Shown one piece after another: positions 26,534 through 35,361 of a stretch of 64,000 nt of DNA. The notes beneath the pieces are model-generated. The model was given only the letters and a program-made list of their open reading frames with translations. It was not told where the DNA came from and searched no databases. The stretch comes from Lachnospiraceae bacterium KM106-2 (GTDB lineage: Bacteria; Bacillota; Clostridia; Lachnospirales; Lachnospiraceae), in the NCBI GenBank assembly GCA_009731425.1, contig AP018794.1:62001-126000 (forward strand), written 5' to 3'. The translations under genes and the position numbers were made by a program. Positions within the stretch are counted from its first letter, which is position 1. Every line of letters begins with the position of its first letter.

Positions 26534-27700
26534 TTACATTACTTCATGCAACTCATAAAGATGAATGAGTAGATAGAGCTGCTCGTATTGATTTTCAGGA
26601 TCACAGTTTAATAAATGTGCTGTCTTTTTTAGACGGTAGCGAACCGTATTCGGATGCTGATAGATTTTTGCAGCAGTCTTCGCAATATCACCATTGTGGT
26701 GTATGTATATACGTAACGTATCTAATAAGTTTGAGATATGTCTTTTATCATAGTCTTTTAATTTCTGAATTGAGGAAGAATATTGTTTCATAATGGTTGG
26801 ATCAGAAGTTAAAGGCGCAAGATATTGGTAGATTCCCATTTGAGAATAAGAGAGGATATCCTGCTGCTTCAGGATTGCAGTATAATTAGCATATATCGCT
26901 TGCTGAATGGAGAGATCTAATCTGTTTTGTTCCATCGGGAGATCGCATATCCCTATATGATAGTATTCTGGTTCCAATTCAATGGAATGAAGCAGTTTAC
27001 TTACTGTATCAGCAAATCCGTCACTTGGGAGAATAAACTGGTCGGAAAAGGAGTAGATTAGGATCATTCCAGAACCGTATTTTACATAAGAGTAAGAATA
27101 GTGAGCGGATGTCTTATATTTCTTGTAGATCAGTCTTGTAAAATAGTTCTGGATCGTATTTCTTCCAGATGGTGATTTAGCGGTAATATAAGCGGTAATT
27201 GCTTTTGGATGGAACGAGGGATTGATCTCTTTCATCGTACTCTCGATTTCATAAGGTGATTTCCTAGTTTGAATAATATTCTTAATTTTTTCTTCGAAGA
27301 CTAAATGGCTCAATTTGGTTTTTAATAACTCGTTTGCACTTAAGATCAGATCTTCCATATAAGCATCTTCAAAGAGAAAAATGGGGAGATTATGCTGGTT
27401 GGCTAATTCTTTTGCATTGTCTGGAATATCTTTATAGAATACAGTCTTTACAGCAATTCCAGAGACTTTTCGTTTGATCAGTTCTTGAAAGGATTCGTAG
27501 ATCAGTTCTTCATGATCTTTGGCATAAAAGAGTGAAGTTAAGATAAAGTCTCCTTCCTTGAATACATCATAATGATGATTAATGCTCTCATATTCTAGAA
27601 TAACGATATTATTTAATTCATTTGCAAGTCCACTTTCACCGGCGATTAACTTGAAATCTTTGAACAAAGTAAGGTGGATGACCTCGCTTACTTGTAACAT
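26534..27700 (-). CDS. PucR-family transcriptional regulator
   Basis: 388 residues. The N-terminal PucR sensor domain (about 1-125; VIHLTLFKDFKLIAGESGL) and the C-terminal HTH_30 domain (HHNGDIAKTAAKIYQHPNTV then RYRLKK, about 330-375) define the family; the middle is a degenerate GGDEF-like part. PucR proteins activate catabolic genes, often for purines or nitrogen compounds. It is divergent from the aminotransferase-hydrolase-ABC operon starting at 28034 and is its likely regulator. AAAGGA lies ahead of the ATG. Confidence 0.88.
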   Translation of the reverse strand: MLQVSEVIHLTLFKDFKLIAGESGLANELNNIVILEYESINHHYDVFKEGDFILTSLFYAKDHEELIYESFQELIKRKVSGIAVKTVFYKDIPDNAKELANQHNLPIFLFEDAYMEDLILSANELLKTKLSHLVFEEKIKNIIQTRKSPYEIESTMKEINPSFHPKAITAYITAKSPSGRNTIQNYFTRLIYKKYKTSAHYSYSYVKYGSGMILIYSFSDQFILPSDGFADTVSKLLHSIELEPEYYHIGICDLPMEQNRLDLSIQQAIYANYTAILKQQDILSYSQMGIYQYLAPLTSDPTIMKQYSSSIQKLKDYDKRHISNLLDTLRIYIHHNGDIAKTAAKIYQHPNTVRYRLKKTAHLLNCDPENQYEQLYLLIHLYELHEVM

Positions 27701-27817
27701 AATGTCAGTCCTTTCTGAGTTGTTTTATGTTAGCTGGATTTGTAATTTATTACAAAGAAATTATAAATCATGAAAATATATTACCATTTTTTTGTAGAAA
27801 AATAAATAAAAAGAGTG

Positions 27818-27846
27818 TTGAATGTTGGAAGAGTTTTGCATAAACT
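27818..27846 (+). promoter_or_regulatory. Promoter of the amino acid operon leader
   Basis: TTGAAT (27818-27823), 17-bp spacer, TAAACT (27841-27846). It would start transcription around 27853, just upstream of a terminator hairpin. Confidence 0.5.
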
Positions 27847-27864
27847 GTTAACTATAGCAAGCAA

Positions 27865-27900
27865 GGGCGCTTTGGATATTATCCAGAGCGTCCTTTTTTT
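27865..27900 (+). terminator. Attenuator-like terminator in the operon leader
   Basis: GGGCGCTTTGGAT (27865-27877) pairs with ATCCAGAGCGTCC (27881-27893; two G-U pairs), then T7. No plus-strand gene lies upstream for over 1.3 kb, so this terminator most likely controls entry into the operon. Confidence 0.75.
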
Positions 27901-27903
27901 ACT

Positions 27904-27959
27904 TTAGGAGCAAAGGTTCCTAAGGGCAATTGCGAAGAAAAGTGGAGAGAGTCCACTTT
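27904..27959 (+). promoter_or_regulatory. Two leader hairpins downstream of the attenuator
   Basis: TTAGGA/TCCTAA (27904-27923) and AAAGTGGA/TCCACTTT (27939-27959) lie between the attenuator and the first gene. They could be part of a regulatory RNA or a PucR-type operator; I recognise no known riboswitch class. Confidence 0.4.
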
Positions 27960-28033
27960 GAGATTATTACTAACGATAGTGAAACCACTCTATGCATAGA
28001 AAAGAAATTAATAAGAGATGGGAGAATGGAAAG

Positions 28034-29104
28034 ATGAGTAATTTTCTAAATGATCGATATAAAAATATGGAGCCATATATTCCGGGAGAACAGCCAAAGG
28101 ATCGCCATTATATAAAATTAAATGCCAATGAGACATCTATGGAGCCTTCACCAGAAGTATTAAAAGCATTGAGAAGCAGCAGAATGAAAGATCTTGGTCA
28201 TTATGCAGATCCCGATGCCAAAGAGTTAAGATTAGCAATCGCGAAACGATATCATGTTACGATGGATCAGGTCTTTGCAGGAAATGGATCCGATGAAGTA
28301 CTAGCGTTGATCTTCTTAGCATTCTTTGATGAAAATAGTAAAATTTGTTTCCCAGATATCACATATGGATTTTATAAGGTATTTAGTAAAACATTTGGAA
28401 TCGATGGAAAAGCAATGCCGCTCAAAGAGGATTTTACGGTAGATGTAGATGCTTATGTGAAGACTAACAGACATGTGATTCTAGCGAATCCTAATGCACC
28501 GACTGGCTTTTACCTTCCTGTTTCGGAGATTGAACGAATTGTTTGTGCAAACCCCAACCGCTTAGTCATTATTGATGAAGCATATATTGATTATGGAAAT
28601 GAAAGTGTGATCCCATTAGTACATCAATATCGTAACTTAATCGTGGTACATACAATGAGTAAATCTAAAAATCTGGCAGGAGCGCACATTGGATACTGTA
28701 TTGCCGATGAATCCTTAATCGAAGATCTAAATGGAATTAAGTTTTCCTTTAATCCATTTAGTTTAAATGATATCTCATTAGCAATTGGAACAGCAGCCAT
28801 GAATGATCAGGCATATTATGAACAATGTATTAAGGAGATTATTGCAAATCGAGAATATACCAAACGAGAACTTAAGAACCTAGGTTTTAAGGTATTAGAT
28901 TCAAAAACTAATTTTATTTTTGTAACACATCCATTGCTAACTGCGAATGAGTATAATGGAAAATTAAGAGATAATGGAATTTTAGCAAGACACTATAATG
29001 ATAAGCGTATCAATAATTATCTGAGGATCACCATTGGAACGAGAAAAGAGATGGAAGAAGTTATTTTTGTGACATCCAAGATACTAGATGAGCTAGCTGC
29101 ATAA
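28034..29104 (+). CDS. Histidinol-phosphate-type PLP aminotransferase (fold I)
   Basis: 356 residues from the ATG at 28034 (GGGAG at 28020-28024). It carries the class II aminotransferase motifs: NANETSMEPSPEV, GNGSDEVLALI, ANPNAPTG, IIDEAYIDYG and the PLP lysine in HTMSKSKNLAGAHIGY. The family includes HisC, but no his genes are near; here it sits with a 2-hydroxyacid dehydrogenase and a guanidine-type hydrolase, so it probably transaminates an arginine-like or other polar amino acid to a 2-oxo acid. First gene of a likely six-gene operon. Confidence 0.85.
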   Translation: MSNFLNDRYKNMEPYIPGEQPKDRHYIKLNANETSMEPSPEVLKALRSSRMKDLGHYADPDAKELRLAIAKRYHVTMDQVFAGNGSDEVLALIFLAFFDENSKICFPDITYGFYKVFSKTFGIDGKAMPLKEDFTVDVDAYVKTNRHVILANPNAPTGFYLPVSEIERIVCANPNRLVIIDEAYIDYGNESVIPLVHQYRNLIVVHTMSKSKNLAGAHIGYCIADESLIEDLNGIKFSFNPFSLNDISLAIGTAAMNDQAYYEQCIKEIIANREYTKRELKNLGFKVLDSKTNFIFVTHPLLTANEYNGKLRDNGILARHYNDKRINNYLRITIGTRKEMEEVIFVTSKILDELAA

Positions 29105-29117
29105 GGAAGGTGATAAT

Positions 29118-30089
29118 ATGAAAATATTGATCAGTGATTATGAAGACGTGCTGAAACGAGATTTAGAGTATGAGATTCAATTATTAAAAGAGCATTTAGA
29201 AGACGTGGAAATAGAAGTTTATGCCTATCGTAATTATGAGGATTACCTTGAGAAAATGAAAGACGTCGATGTATTATTGATGGCCTATCTTCCTGTAGAT
29301 AAGAAGGTATTTGAACATGCCAAGAAACTAAAACTGATCTCGGTCAATGCGACAGGCTATGGAACTATTGATATGGAACAAGCAGCTTTGCACCAGGTGC
29401 AAGTTGTAACCGTAAAGGATTATTGCACCAATGAAGTTGCCGATCATACGATGGCGTTGATATTAGCCTTGATTAGAAATTTAAAGTTTTATGAAAAGGA
29501 CATTGAGCAAAGGCATCATTGGGAATATATGAATGTTAAGAAGATGAGAAGAATTGCTTCTATGACGCTTGCAATCTTTGGACTCGGAAGAATCGGAAGA
29601 GCAGTGGTAAAAAGAGCACAGGCTTTCGGTATGAAAGTGATCGCAGTAGATCCTTATGTCAGCCAAGAGGAGGCAGATGGGATCGGAGTGACGATGGTAT
29701 CTAAGGAAGAAGCATTGAACAGAGCAGATGTGATCTCTAATCATATGAATCAGACGAAGGAAAATGAGAACTTCTTTCAAAAGCAGACATTTGCGGCAAT
29801 GAAGAAACATCCGATCTTTATCAATGTGGGAAGAGGAAAATGTGTGGATGAGACAGCATTAGTACAGGCAATTGAGAAGAAACAACTTGCAGGGGCTGGA
29901 TTGGATGTTCTTAAAGAAGAAAATCCTAATTTAATCGAAAATCCACTATTAAATCGTGAAAATGTAATTCTCACTCCTCATGCAGCATTTTATTCAGAAG
30001 AATCTATGAGAGATTTACAGAGAATTAGTTGTGAGAATATTATTAAGGAGCTTAAGGTAGCGGAAGGGAGGAAGCAGTTATGTATGTAA
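29118..30089 (+). CDS. D-isomer-specific 2-hydroxyacid dehydrogenase
   Basis: 323 residues. NAD-binding motif FGLGRIGRAV (about 153-162) with an Asp at the end of the next strand (AVDPY) indicates NAD. The catalytic residues are Arg in INVGRGK, Glu in the GLDVLKEE region, and His in LTPHAAFYS (about 291). It reduces a 2-oxo acid to a D-2-hydroxy acid, which fits the aminotransferase upstream. It overlaps the next gene by 10 bases. Confidence 0.9.
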   Translation: MKILISDYEDVLKRDLEYEIQLLKEHLEDVEIEVYAYRNYEDYLEKMKDVDVLLMAYLPVDKKVFEHAKKLKLISVNATGYGTIDMEQAALHQVQVVTVKDYCTNEVADHTMALILALIRNLKFYEKDIEQRHHWEYMNVKKMRRIASMTLAIFGLGRIGRAVVKRAQAFGMKVIAVDPYVSQEEADGIGVTMVSKEEALNRADVISNHMNQTKENENFFQKQTFAAMKKHPIFINVGRGKCVDETALVQAIEKKQLAGAGLDVLKEENPNLIENPLLNRENVILTPHAAFYSEESMRDLQRISCENIIKELKVAEGRKQLCM

Positions 30090-30913
30090 AGAATGGAACT
30101 GGAGTATTAAAACGGGTGTTAGTATCGAGACCAGAATATTTAAAGGCGGCACCCATTAATGAAATCGCAAAAAAGTGGAAACCAGAATTAGATGTCGAGA
30201 AGATGAAAAAGGAACATGCTGCATTTGTAAAAGCATACGAGGATAATGGAGTTAAAGTAGAGTTTCTAGAAGCGGATCCCAACAGACCCAATTCAGTATT
30301 TAGCAGAGATTTTGGCGGATGCGTACAAGAAGGCTACATCATGGGAAAGTTTAAAGAACCCATTCGCTATCAGGAATACACGGCTTATAAAACAAAAATG
30401 AAGGAACTTGGTATTCCAATGATTGTTGAGATACAGAATGGACTCTTTGAGGGTGGAGATTTTGCTTTCTTAAATGAGAATACGATCGCACTTGGTATGG
30501 TTGCAAGGACCAATAAACAAGGTTTTTTAGAAATGAAAGAAGGACTTGCAAAGTATGATTATGAGGTCATTCCAGTACCATGTAAGAAAGAATATCTCCA
30601 TTTAGACATGTGCTTTAACCTAGTGGATGATCATCTTGCAGTGGCTTATAAGGAAGGACTTCCTGAAGAATTTCTACATAGATTACAAGAGATGCAGATC
30701 GATATCATTCCAGTAAAGGAAGAGGCAATCTTTACACATGGTTGTAATCTTCAGTCATTAGGTGATCACAGAGTCATGTCATTAAAATCGAATACATATG
30801 TTAATGAAGAATTAAGAAAACGTGGAATGACAGTGATCGAACTAGATATTACAGAGATTTTAAAAGCAGGCGGAGGTCCACATTGTATGACCTTCCCACT
30901 AGAGAGAATTTAA
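30080..30913 (+). CDS. DDAH/arginine-deiminase-fold amidinohydrolase
   Basis: 277 residues. VFSRDFGGC (about 73-81), LFEGGDF (about 119-125), LHLDMCFNLV (His about 174) and the C-terminal GGGPHCMTFPLER with the nucleophile Cys (about 270) are the pentein-fold motifs of dimethylarginine dimethylaminohydrolase, arginine deiminase-related and N-amidinotransferase enzymes. It likely hydrolyses a guanidine group of an arginine derivative to a ureido product. GGGAGG lies ahead of the ATG. A hairpin terminator follows, then the ABC importer genes. Confidence 0.85.
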   Translation: MYVKNGTGVLKRVLVSRPEYLKAAPINEIAKKWKPELDVEKMKKEHAAFVKAYEDNGVKVEFLEADPNRPNSVFSRDFGGCVQEGYIMGKFKEPIRYQEYTAYKTKMKELGIPMIVEIQNGLFEGGDFAFLNENTIALGMVARTNKQGFLEMKEGLAKYDYEVIPVPCKKEYLHLDMCFNLVDDHLAVAYKEGLPEEFLHRLQEMQIDIIPVKEEAIFTHGCNLQSLGDHRVMSLKSNTYVNEELRKRGMTVIELDITEILKAGGGPHCMTFPLERI

Positions 30914-30932
30914 AGTATATTGGTATCAATCG

Positions 30933-30970
30933 AAAGCAAGGGCGCTTGGTAGAAAGTGTCTTTGCTTTTT
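30933..30970 (+). terminator. Intra-operon terminator
   Basis: 15-bp stem with three G-U pairs (30933-30947 with 30954-30968, loop GGTAGA) and T7. Its left arm shares 14 bases, AAGCAAGGGCGCTT, with the leader attenuator at 27859-27872. It may reduce expression of the importer genes. Confidence 0.8.
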
Positions 30971-31012
30971 TTAGTATTCAAATACAAATAGAAAGAGGAA
31001 GGGGCAATTATT

Positions 31013-31807
31013 ATGAAATTAAAGAAAAAGGGTCTATTAGCAGGAGCAGTTTTAATTGGAATGTTAGGATTGACAGCATGTAGTAGCGTACCTAAAAACA
31101 CCGTATTTAGCGAAAAAGATTTCCCGAAGAAGACAATCGGGGTTCAGCTTGGAACAACAGGAGATATCTATGCCAGTGACTATGAAGAAAAGGGATCTAA
31201 GATTGAACGTTTTAACAAAGGTGCTGATGCTATTCAGGCCTTAAAACAAGGCAAAGTCGACTGTGTTCTGATCGATGGGGAGCCGGCAAAAGTATTTGTT
31301 AGTAAAAATGATGATCTTAAAGTTTTAGATGAGCCATTTGCCAAAGAGGAATATGCAATTAGTTTGAAAAAGGGGAATACCGAATTAAAAGAGAAGATCA
31401 ATGGTGCATTAGCAGAATTACAAAAAGACGGTACACTAGATGCGATTAAGAGTAACTACATCGGTGAGAAGGCTGGAAAGAATCCATATCAATCACCAGA
31501 AGGTATCGATCGTTCCAATGGAACCCTTGTTATGGCAACAAATGCAGAGTTCCCTCCTTATGAATCAAAAAAGGGAGATGACGTTATTGGAATCGATGCC
31601 GATATGGCACAAGCAGTCTGCGACAAATTAGGAATGGAATTGAAGATCGAAGATATGGCTTTTGATTCGATTATCCCAGCAGTTCAATCAGGAAAGGCCG
31701 ACATGGGCGTTGCCGGAATGACAGTTACCAAAGAGCGATTAAAGAATGTTGATTTTACAGATTCTTATACAACTGCAACGCAGGCTATCGTCGTTCGTAA
31801 GAAATAA
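31013..31807 (+). CDS. Amino acid ABC transporter substrate-binding lipoprotein
   Basis: 264 residues. Lipoprotein signal peptide with lipobox LTAC (Cys about 23). The family 3 solute-binding fold is seen in two lobes: KTIGVQLGTTGDIYA and the later NGTLVMATNAEFPPYE with GIDADMAQAVCDKLG, GKADMGVAGMT and ERLKNVDFTDSY. The lobes appear circularly permuted relative to the usual order, since the canonical N-terminal motif (FPPYE) lies in the second half. It binds a polar amino acid outside the membrane, probably the substrate of the enzymes upstream. Confidence 0.88.
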   Translation: MKLKKKGLLAGAVLIGMLGLTACSSVPKNTVFSEKDFPKKTIGVQLGTTGDIYASDYEEKGSKIERFNKGADAIQALKQGKVDCVLIDGEPAKVFVSKNDDLKVLDEPFAKEEYAISLKKGNTELKEKINGALAELQKDGTLDAIKSNYIGEKAGKNPYQSPEGIDRSNGTLVMATNAEFPPYESKKGDDVIGIDADMAQAVCDKLGMELKIEDMAFDSIIPAVQSGKADMGVAGMTVTKERLKNVDFTDSYTTATQAIVVRKK

Positions 31808-31834
31808 GTCTCATAAGAAAAGGTTGGTGATTCC

Positions 31835-32527
31835 ATGCTTGAGAGTATTACAGAAAATATTACACAGAGTTTTATTACCGATGGCCGTTATCGTTATTTG
31901 ACCCAAGGATTATTGGTCACGATTGAAATTACATTCCTTGCAGTTATCATAGGTATGGTACTGGGATTTTTGATCGCCTTGATCCGTTCTACTTATGACC
32001 TCACCGGTAAACGAAAAATACTAAATTTTATATGCAAAGTCTACCTGACAATCGTGCGGGGAACACCAGTCATCGTTCAATTACTATTGATGTATTTTGT
32101 CATTTTAGATCCATTTGGGGTTGATAAAATTCCAGCAGCAGTGATCACCTTTGGATGTAACTCTGCAGCCTATGTGGCAGAGATCGTAAGATCGGGAATC
32201 ATGTCAGTAGATGGTGGCCAGACAGAGGCTGGACGAAGTATTGGTTTCTCTTATTCACAGACAATGATCTATATTGTGTTGCCACAAGCTTTTAAAAATG
32301 TACTTCCGGCCTTATTAAATGAGTGGATTTCTCTATTAAAAGAGACTAGTGTTAGTGGATACATAGCGATCGCCGACCTGACCAAAGGGGGGGATGTGAT
32401 CCGAAGTATCACCTTTAGACCATTCTTTCCCTTAGTGGCAGTAGCACTTGTATATCTAGGAATCGTTATGTTAATGTCAGCATTAGAAGCAAAAGTAGAG
32501 AGGAGGTTACGAAGAAGTGAGCGATAA
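31835..32527 (+). CDS. Amino acid ABC transporter permease
   Basis: 230 residues, HisM/GlnP type. [28 protein letters not shown] and the EAA loop [23 protein letters not shown] are typical. About five membrane helices. The ATPase gene begins inside its 3' end (11-base overlap). Confidence 0.93.
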   Translation: MLESITENITQSFITDGRYRYLTQGLLVTIEITFLAVIIGMVLGFLIALIRSTYDLTGKRKILNFICKVYLTIVRGTPVIVQLLLMYFVILDPFGVDKIPAAVITFGCNSAAYVAEIVRSGIMSVDGGQTEAGRSIGFSYSQTMIYIVLPQAFKNVLPALLNEWISLLKETSVSGYIAIADLTKGGDVIRSITFRPFFPLVAVALVYLGIVMLMSALEAKVERRLRRSER

Positions 32528-33257
32528 AAAGGAATTGATCGTAGTAAACGAATTAGAGAAAAGTTATGGAGAATTTCAAGCGTTAAGAAAGATCAACCTG
32601 ACCATTAATCATGGGGATGTAGCAGTAATCTTAGGTCCCAGCGGATCGGGAAAGTCAACGCTTCTTCGTACCTTGAATCAATTGGAGACGCAGACAAAAG
32701 GAACGATCTCTTTTGACGGTGTGTCTATTACAGATAAGGAAGTTAATATAAACAAGTATCGTCAAAGGATGGGCATGGTATTTCAGCATTTTAATCTCTT
32801 CCCTCATATGACGATTTTAAGAAATTTGACCATAGGACCGATGAAGCTGCTGAAGTTGTCTAAATCAGAAGCGGAGGAGAAGGCAATGAACCTCTTGGTA
32901 CGTGTTGGGTTAGCGGATAGAGCAAACACTTATCCATCTATGCTATCCGGTGGACAAAAGCAAAGGATCGCCATTGTTCGAGCATTGTGTATGAATCCAG
33001 ATGTGCTTTTATTTGATGAGCCAACATCTGCGCTTGATCCAGAGATGGTTGGTGAAGTGTTAGAAGTTATGAAAGACCTTGCCAGGCAAGGGATGACTAT
33101 GGTCGTCGTTACCCATGAGATGGGATTTGCCAAGGAAGTGGGTAACCGGGTGATCTTTATGGATGCAGGAGAGATTTTAGAAGAAGCAGAGCCAGAGGAG
33201 TTTTTTACTCATCCTAAGAGTGAACGGGCAAAACAATTCCTAGAGAAGATTTTATAA
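32517..33257 (+). CDS. Amino acid ABC transporter ATP-binding protein (GlnQ-type)
   Basis: 246 residues. GTG start at 32517 behind AGGAGG. Walker [10 protein letters not shown] (about 39-47), Q-loop [10 protein letters not shown], signature LSGGQKQR, Walker [15 protein letters not shown] and H-loop THE are complete. It powers the polar amino acid importer encoded just upstream. The operon ends with a very long hairpin. Confidence 0.95.
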   Translation: MSDKKELIVVNELEKSYGEFQALRKINLTINHGDVAVILGPSGSGKSTLLRTLNQLETQTKGTISFDGVSITDKEVNINKYRQRMGMVFQHFNLFPHMTILRNLTIGPMKLLKLSKSEAEEKAMNLLVRVGLADRANTYPSMLSGGQKQRIAIVRALCMNPDVLLFDEPTSALDPEMVGEVLEVMKDLARQGMTMVVVTHEMGFAKEVGNRVIFMDAGEILEEAEPEEFFTHPKSERAKQFLEKIL

Positions 33258-33314
33258 TAAATAATCAAAAAGCATGTAGCACATTTGTGTACTACATGCT
33301 TTTTGATTATTTAT
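33257..33314. terminator. Bidirectional terminator with a 23-bp perfect stem
   Basis: 33257-33279 pairs with 33292-33314 without mismatch. It overlaps the stop of the ATPase gene and the stop of the convergent small membrane protein gene. Confidence 0.85.
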
Positions 33315-33636
33315 ATTTTTGTATATAGCCTTTTTTTCTACAGATCGGCAAGGTTGTATAGATGAAAAAGCGTACAAAGTAAGTAACAAAGATTAAGATA
33401 AATCCAGTAGTCATGATCGATTTACGTTGGAATACCACCAAACAAAGGATGGAAGTGATCAAAATAAGGCTGCTGCAAATTAAACTGATGATAAACTGAA
33501 CAGATAGATATGCATCAAGATTGAGAATATAATATTTTTTAAGCGGTTCTCTTAAATGAAGGTGAATTGCTTTTTTTTGTTTAAACGTTAAGTATAGATA
33601 AATCATGCTGATAGCAATAAAGAATAGTGATAACAT
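33307..33636 (-). CDS. Small membrane protein, unknown function
   Basis: 109 residues with about three membrane helices (2-17, 45-68 and 76-94) and a basic C-terminus. AAGGAG lies ahead of its start. It follows the regulator gene by 15 bases on the same strand, so the two are probably co-transcribed. No family recognised. Confidence 0.6.
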   Translation of the reverse strand: MLSLFFIAISMIYLYLTFKQKKAIHLHLREPLKKYYILNLDAYLSVQFIISLICSSLILITSILCLVVFQRKSIMTTGFILIFVTYFVRFFIYTTLPICRKKGYIQKYK

Positions 33637-33651
33637 AGTATCTCCTTACGG

Positions 33652-35181
33652 TTAGTATTTTTGTAAATATCTTAATATATGAAAGGATAATTCATATTCA
33701 TAGAGTTTATCGGCATCTTCTAGAGAAATAGAGAGATGATCGGTAATCTTGCCAAGGCGATAGAAAAACGTACTTTTATGAATGTGGAGCTCTTTGGAAG
33801 CTCGCAAGGCATTTCGATTGTTTTTTAGGTAAGTCTCTAGTGTCAGTGTCAGTTCACTCTTTGTTTCTTCATCATATTCCATTAATAGTTTTAAGTCGGG
33901 ATGGATCGCTGTCTGTAAAAATTCTGAATCAGAACAAAAGGATAGAATGGATTCGGTTACATGATCCTCGTAGTAAAGTAAAGAGGACGTAGTACCACTT
34001 GCCATGCATTCATCTAAAAGTTTTAATGCTTGATTATAGTAGTTTGCGGCACGACCGGGTGCTTGGAATCGGTAACTGAGTACACCAATGTAATGATTAA
34101 ACTGCAGGAAGTTCTGTAACTTACGTTCTTCCGATTCGGTAAATGGGGTTGCGTGGTCTTTCGATATTAAAATGGTAATGCGATTATTATAGTAAGCCAC
34201 CAGATTAGACGGAAAGATTGCTTTTAATTGCGAGATCGTAAAATCAACCTTCAGATTTTTGGATGTGCTACTATCACTATCGATAATAAGAACATAGCAA
34301 TATTCTTTTACGGAGAATCCAAGCTGACGGAATCGGTTAATGTAATAATCCGGATTATCAAACTGTTTTTCCAATAGATCACTGAGTAAAAATTCCTCTT
34401 GCATACGGCTGCATCCCGAATAGAAAGCATTTTTTTGGAACTCTAGGGATAGAATTCCTGACAACACATTGGTAAAGGAAAGATCATCTTTAGTAAAAGG
34501 GCGTTCATTATTTAGGATACAGATATATGCGATGATGGAACGATTAATGCGGACGGGGCAGAAGATCATTTCATGATCGGAGTATTTGGATTGAAAGAAG
34601 AAGGCTTCTGTTGCTCGGAAAATCTGATCTGGCAGCTTTTCTTCTTTCATTGTCCGAAGGGCCGACAAGCGCAGATACCAAGTGTCGCCTTGCTTTTCGA
34701 GCATGGAGGAATCGGTCATACTGGTTGGATAACAATCAATGATTGAAAAACTTGCATTACAGACCGAAAGCTCATTTCCTAAATAAGAATAGGCAATCCG
34801 AAGGATCCCTTTCATCCCGGCATTATTTAGTAAGGCATCATAAAGAACCTCTTTCTGCTCAGATAATTGACGACTCTCCCGAGTGATACAGGCTACTGCT
34901 TTCATGATAGCTTGAATGGGAATCACTTCTGTAGTTGTTAAATAAGGAGAAACTCCACCAGATGGAGCACCAAGCACAAGAAGGTGAATGTCCGTATGAA
35001 AAGAAGGAAGTTCCTGTTCTTTGGTAATATAAAGGGTATCCAGTGCAGGATGAAATTCATTAGGTAATGGTAGTAATAGTTCTTTTGTTGTATGTATGGA
35101 AGCAGGATCCTCATAGTTTCCTTGAATCTGAATTGAGAATTGCTGTTCTAATTTGTGAATAATTTGACTTAATAATGCCAT
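33652..35181 (-). CDS. CdaR/PucR-type transcriptional regulator
   Basis: 509 residues. The C-terminal HTH_30 domain (TLETYLKNNRNALRASKELH and IHKSTFFYRLGKI, about 445-490) defines the PucR/CdaR group. The middle third may be a GAF-like sensor (AFFFQSKYSDHEMIFCPVRI). It is divergent from the redox/hydrolase operon starting at 35362, with two inverted repeats between, so it is the likely inducer-responsive regulator of that operon. Confidence 0.82.
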   Translation of the reverse strand: MALLSQIIHKLEQQFSIQIQGNYEDPASIHTTKELLLPLPNEFHPALDTLYITKEQELPSFHTDIHLLVLGAPSGGVSPYLTTTEVIPIQAIMKAVACITRESRQLSEQKEVLYDALLNNAGMKGILRIAYSYLGNELSVCNASFSIIDCYPTSMTDSSMLEKQGDTWYLRLSALRTMKEEKLPDQIFRATEAFFFQSKYSDHEMIFCPVRINRSIIAYICILNNERPFTKDDLSFTNVLSGILSLEFQKNAFYSGCSRMQEEFLLSDLLEKQFDNPDYYINRFRQLGFSVKEYCYVLIIDSDSSTSKNLKVDFTISQLKAIFPSNLVAYYNNRITILISKDHATPFTESEERKLQNFLQFNHYIGVLSYRFQAPGRAANYYNQALKLLDECMASGTTSSLLYYEDHVTESILSFCSDSEFLQTAIHPDLKLLMEYDEETKSELTLTLETYLKNNRNALRASKELHIHKSTFFYRLGKITDHLSISLEDADKLYEYELSFHILRYLQKY

Positions 35182-35202
35182 AGCAAATTCCTATCCGACA
35201 AA

Positions 35203-35219
35203 TGTCTGAAAAACAGACA
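35203..35219. promoter_or_regulatory. Inverted repeat, candidate operator
   Basis: TGTCTG-AAAAA-CAGACA, a perfect 6-bp inverted repeat 22 bases before the regulator start codon on the minus strand. Confidence 0.45.
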
Positions 35220-35241
35220 ATATATCTATGTTTTTTTCGAT

Positions 35242-35273
35242 GATAGAACGAAGAAAAATAGAAAAGTTCTATC
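35242..35273. promoter_or_regulatory. Inverted repeat at the promoter of the redox/hydrolase operon
   Basis: GATAGAAC (35242-35249), 16-bp spacer, GTTCTATC (35266-35273), perfect arms with centres two helical turns apart. It covers the weak -35 region and abuts the -10. Confidence 0.55.
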
Positions 35274-35279
35274 TATAAT
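35274..35279 (+). promoter_or_regulatory. -10 element of the redox/hydrolase operon
   Basis: TATAAT at 35274-35279. The -35 region (AAGAAA) is poor, so activation by a bound regulator is likely. Confidence 0.5.
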
Positions 35280-35361
35280 GGTATTAAAAGAATAGCAATT
35301 TTTCTCGAATTATGCAAGGAGAAGTTATTTTTTTAACAAGTAAAAGAAAGGAATGGGGAAT

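Noticed and set aside
27901..28033. Known riboswitch (guanidine-I, lysine, glutamine) in the operon leader.
   Set aside because: The conserved blocks of these classes are absent; only simple hairpins are seen.
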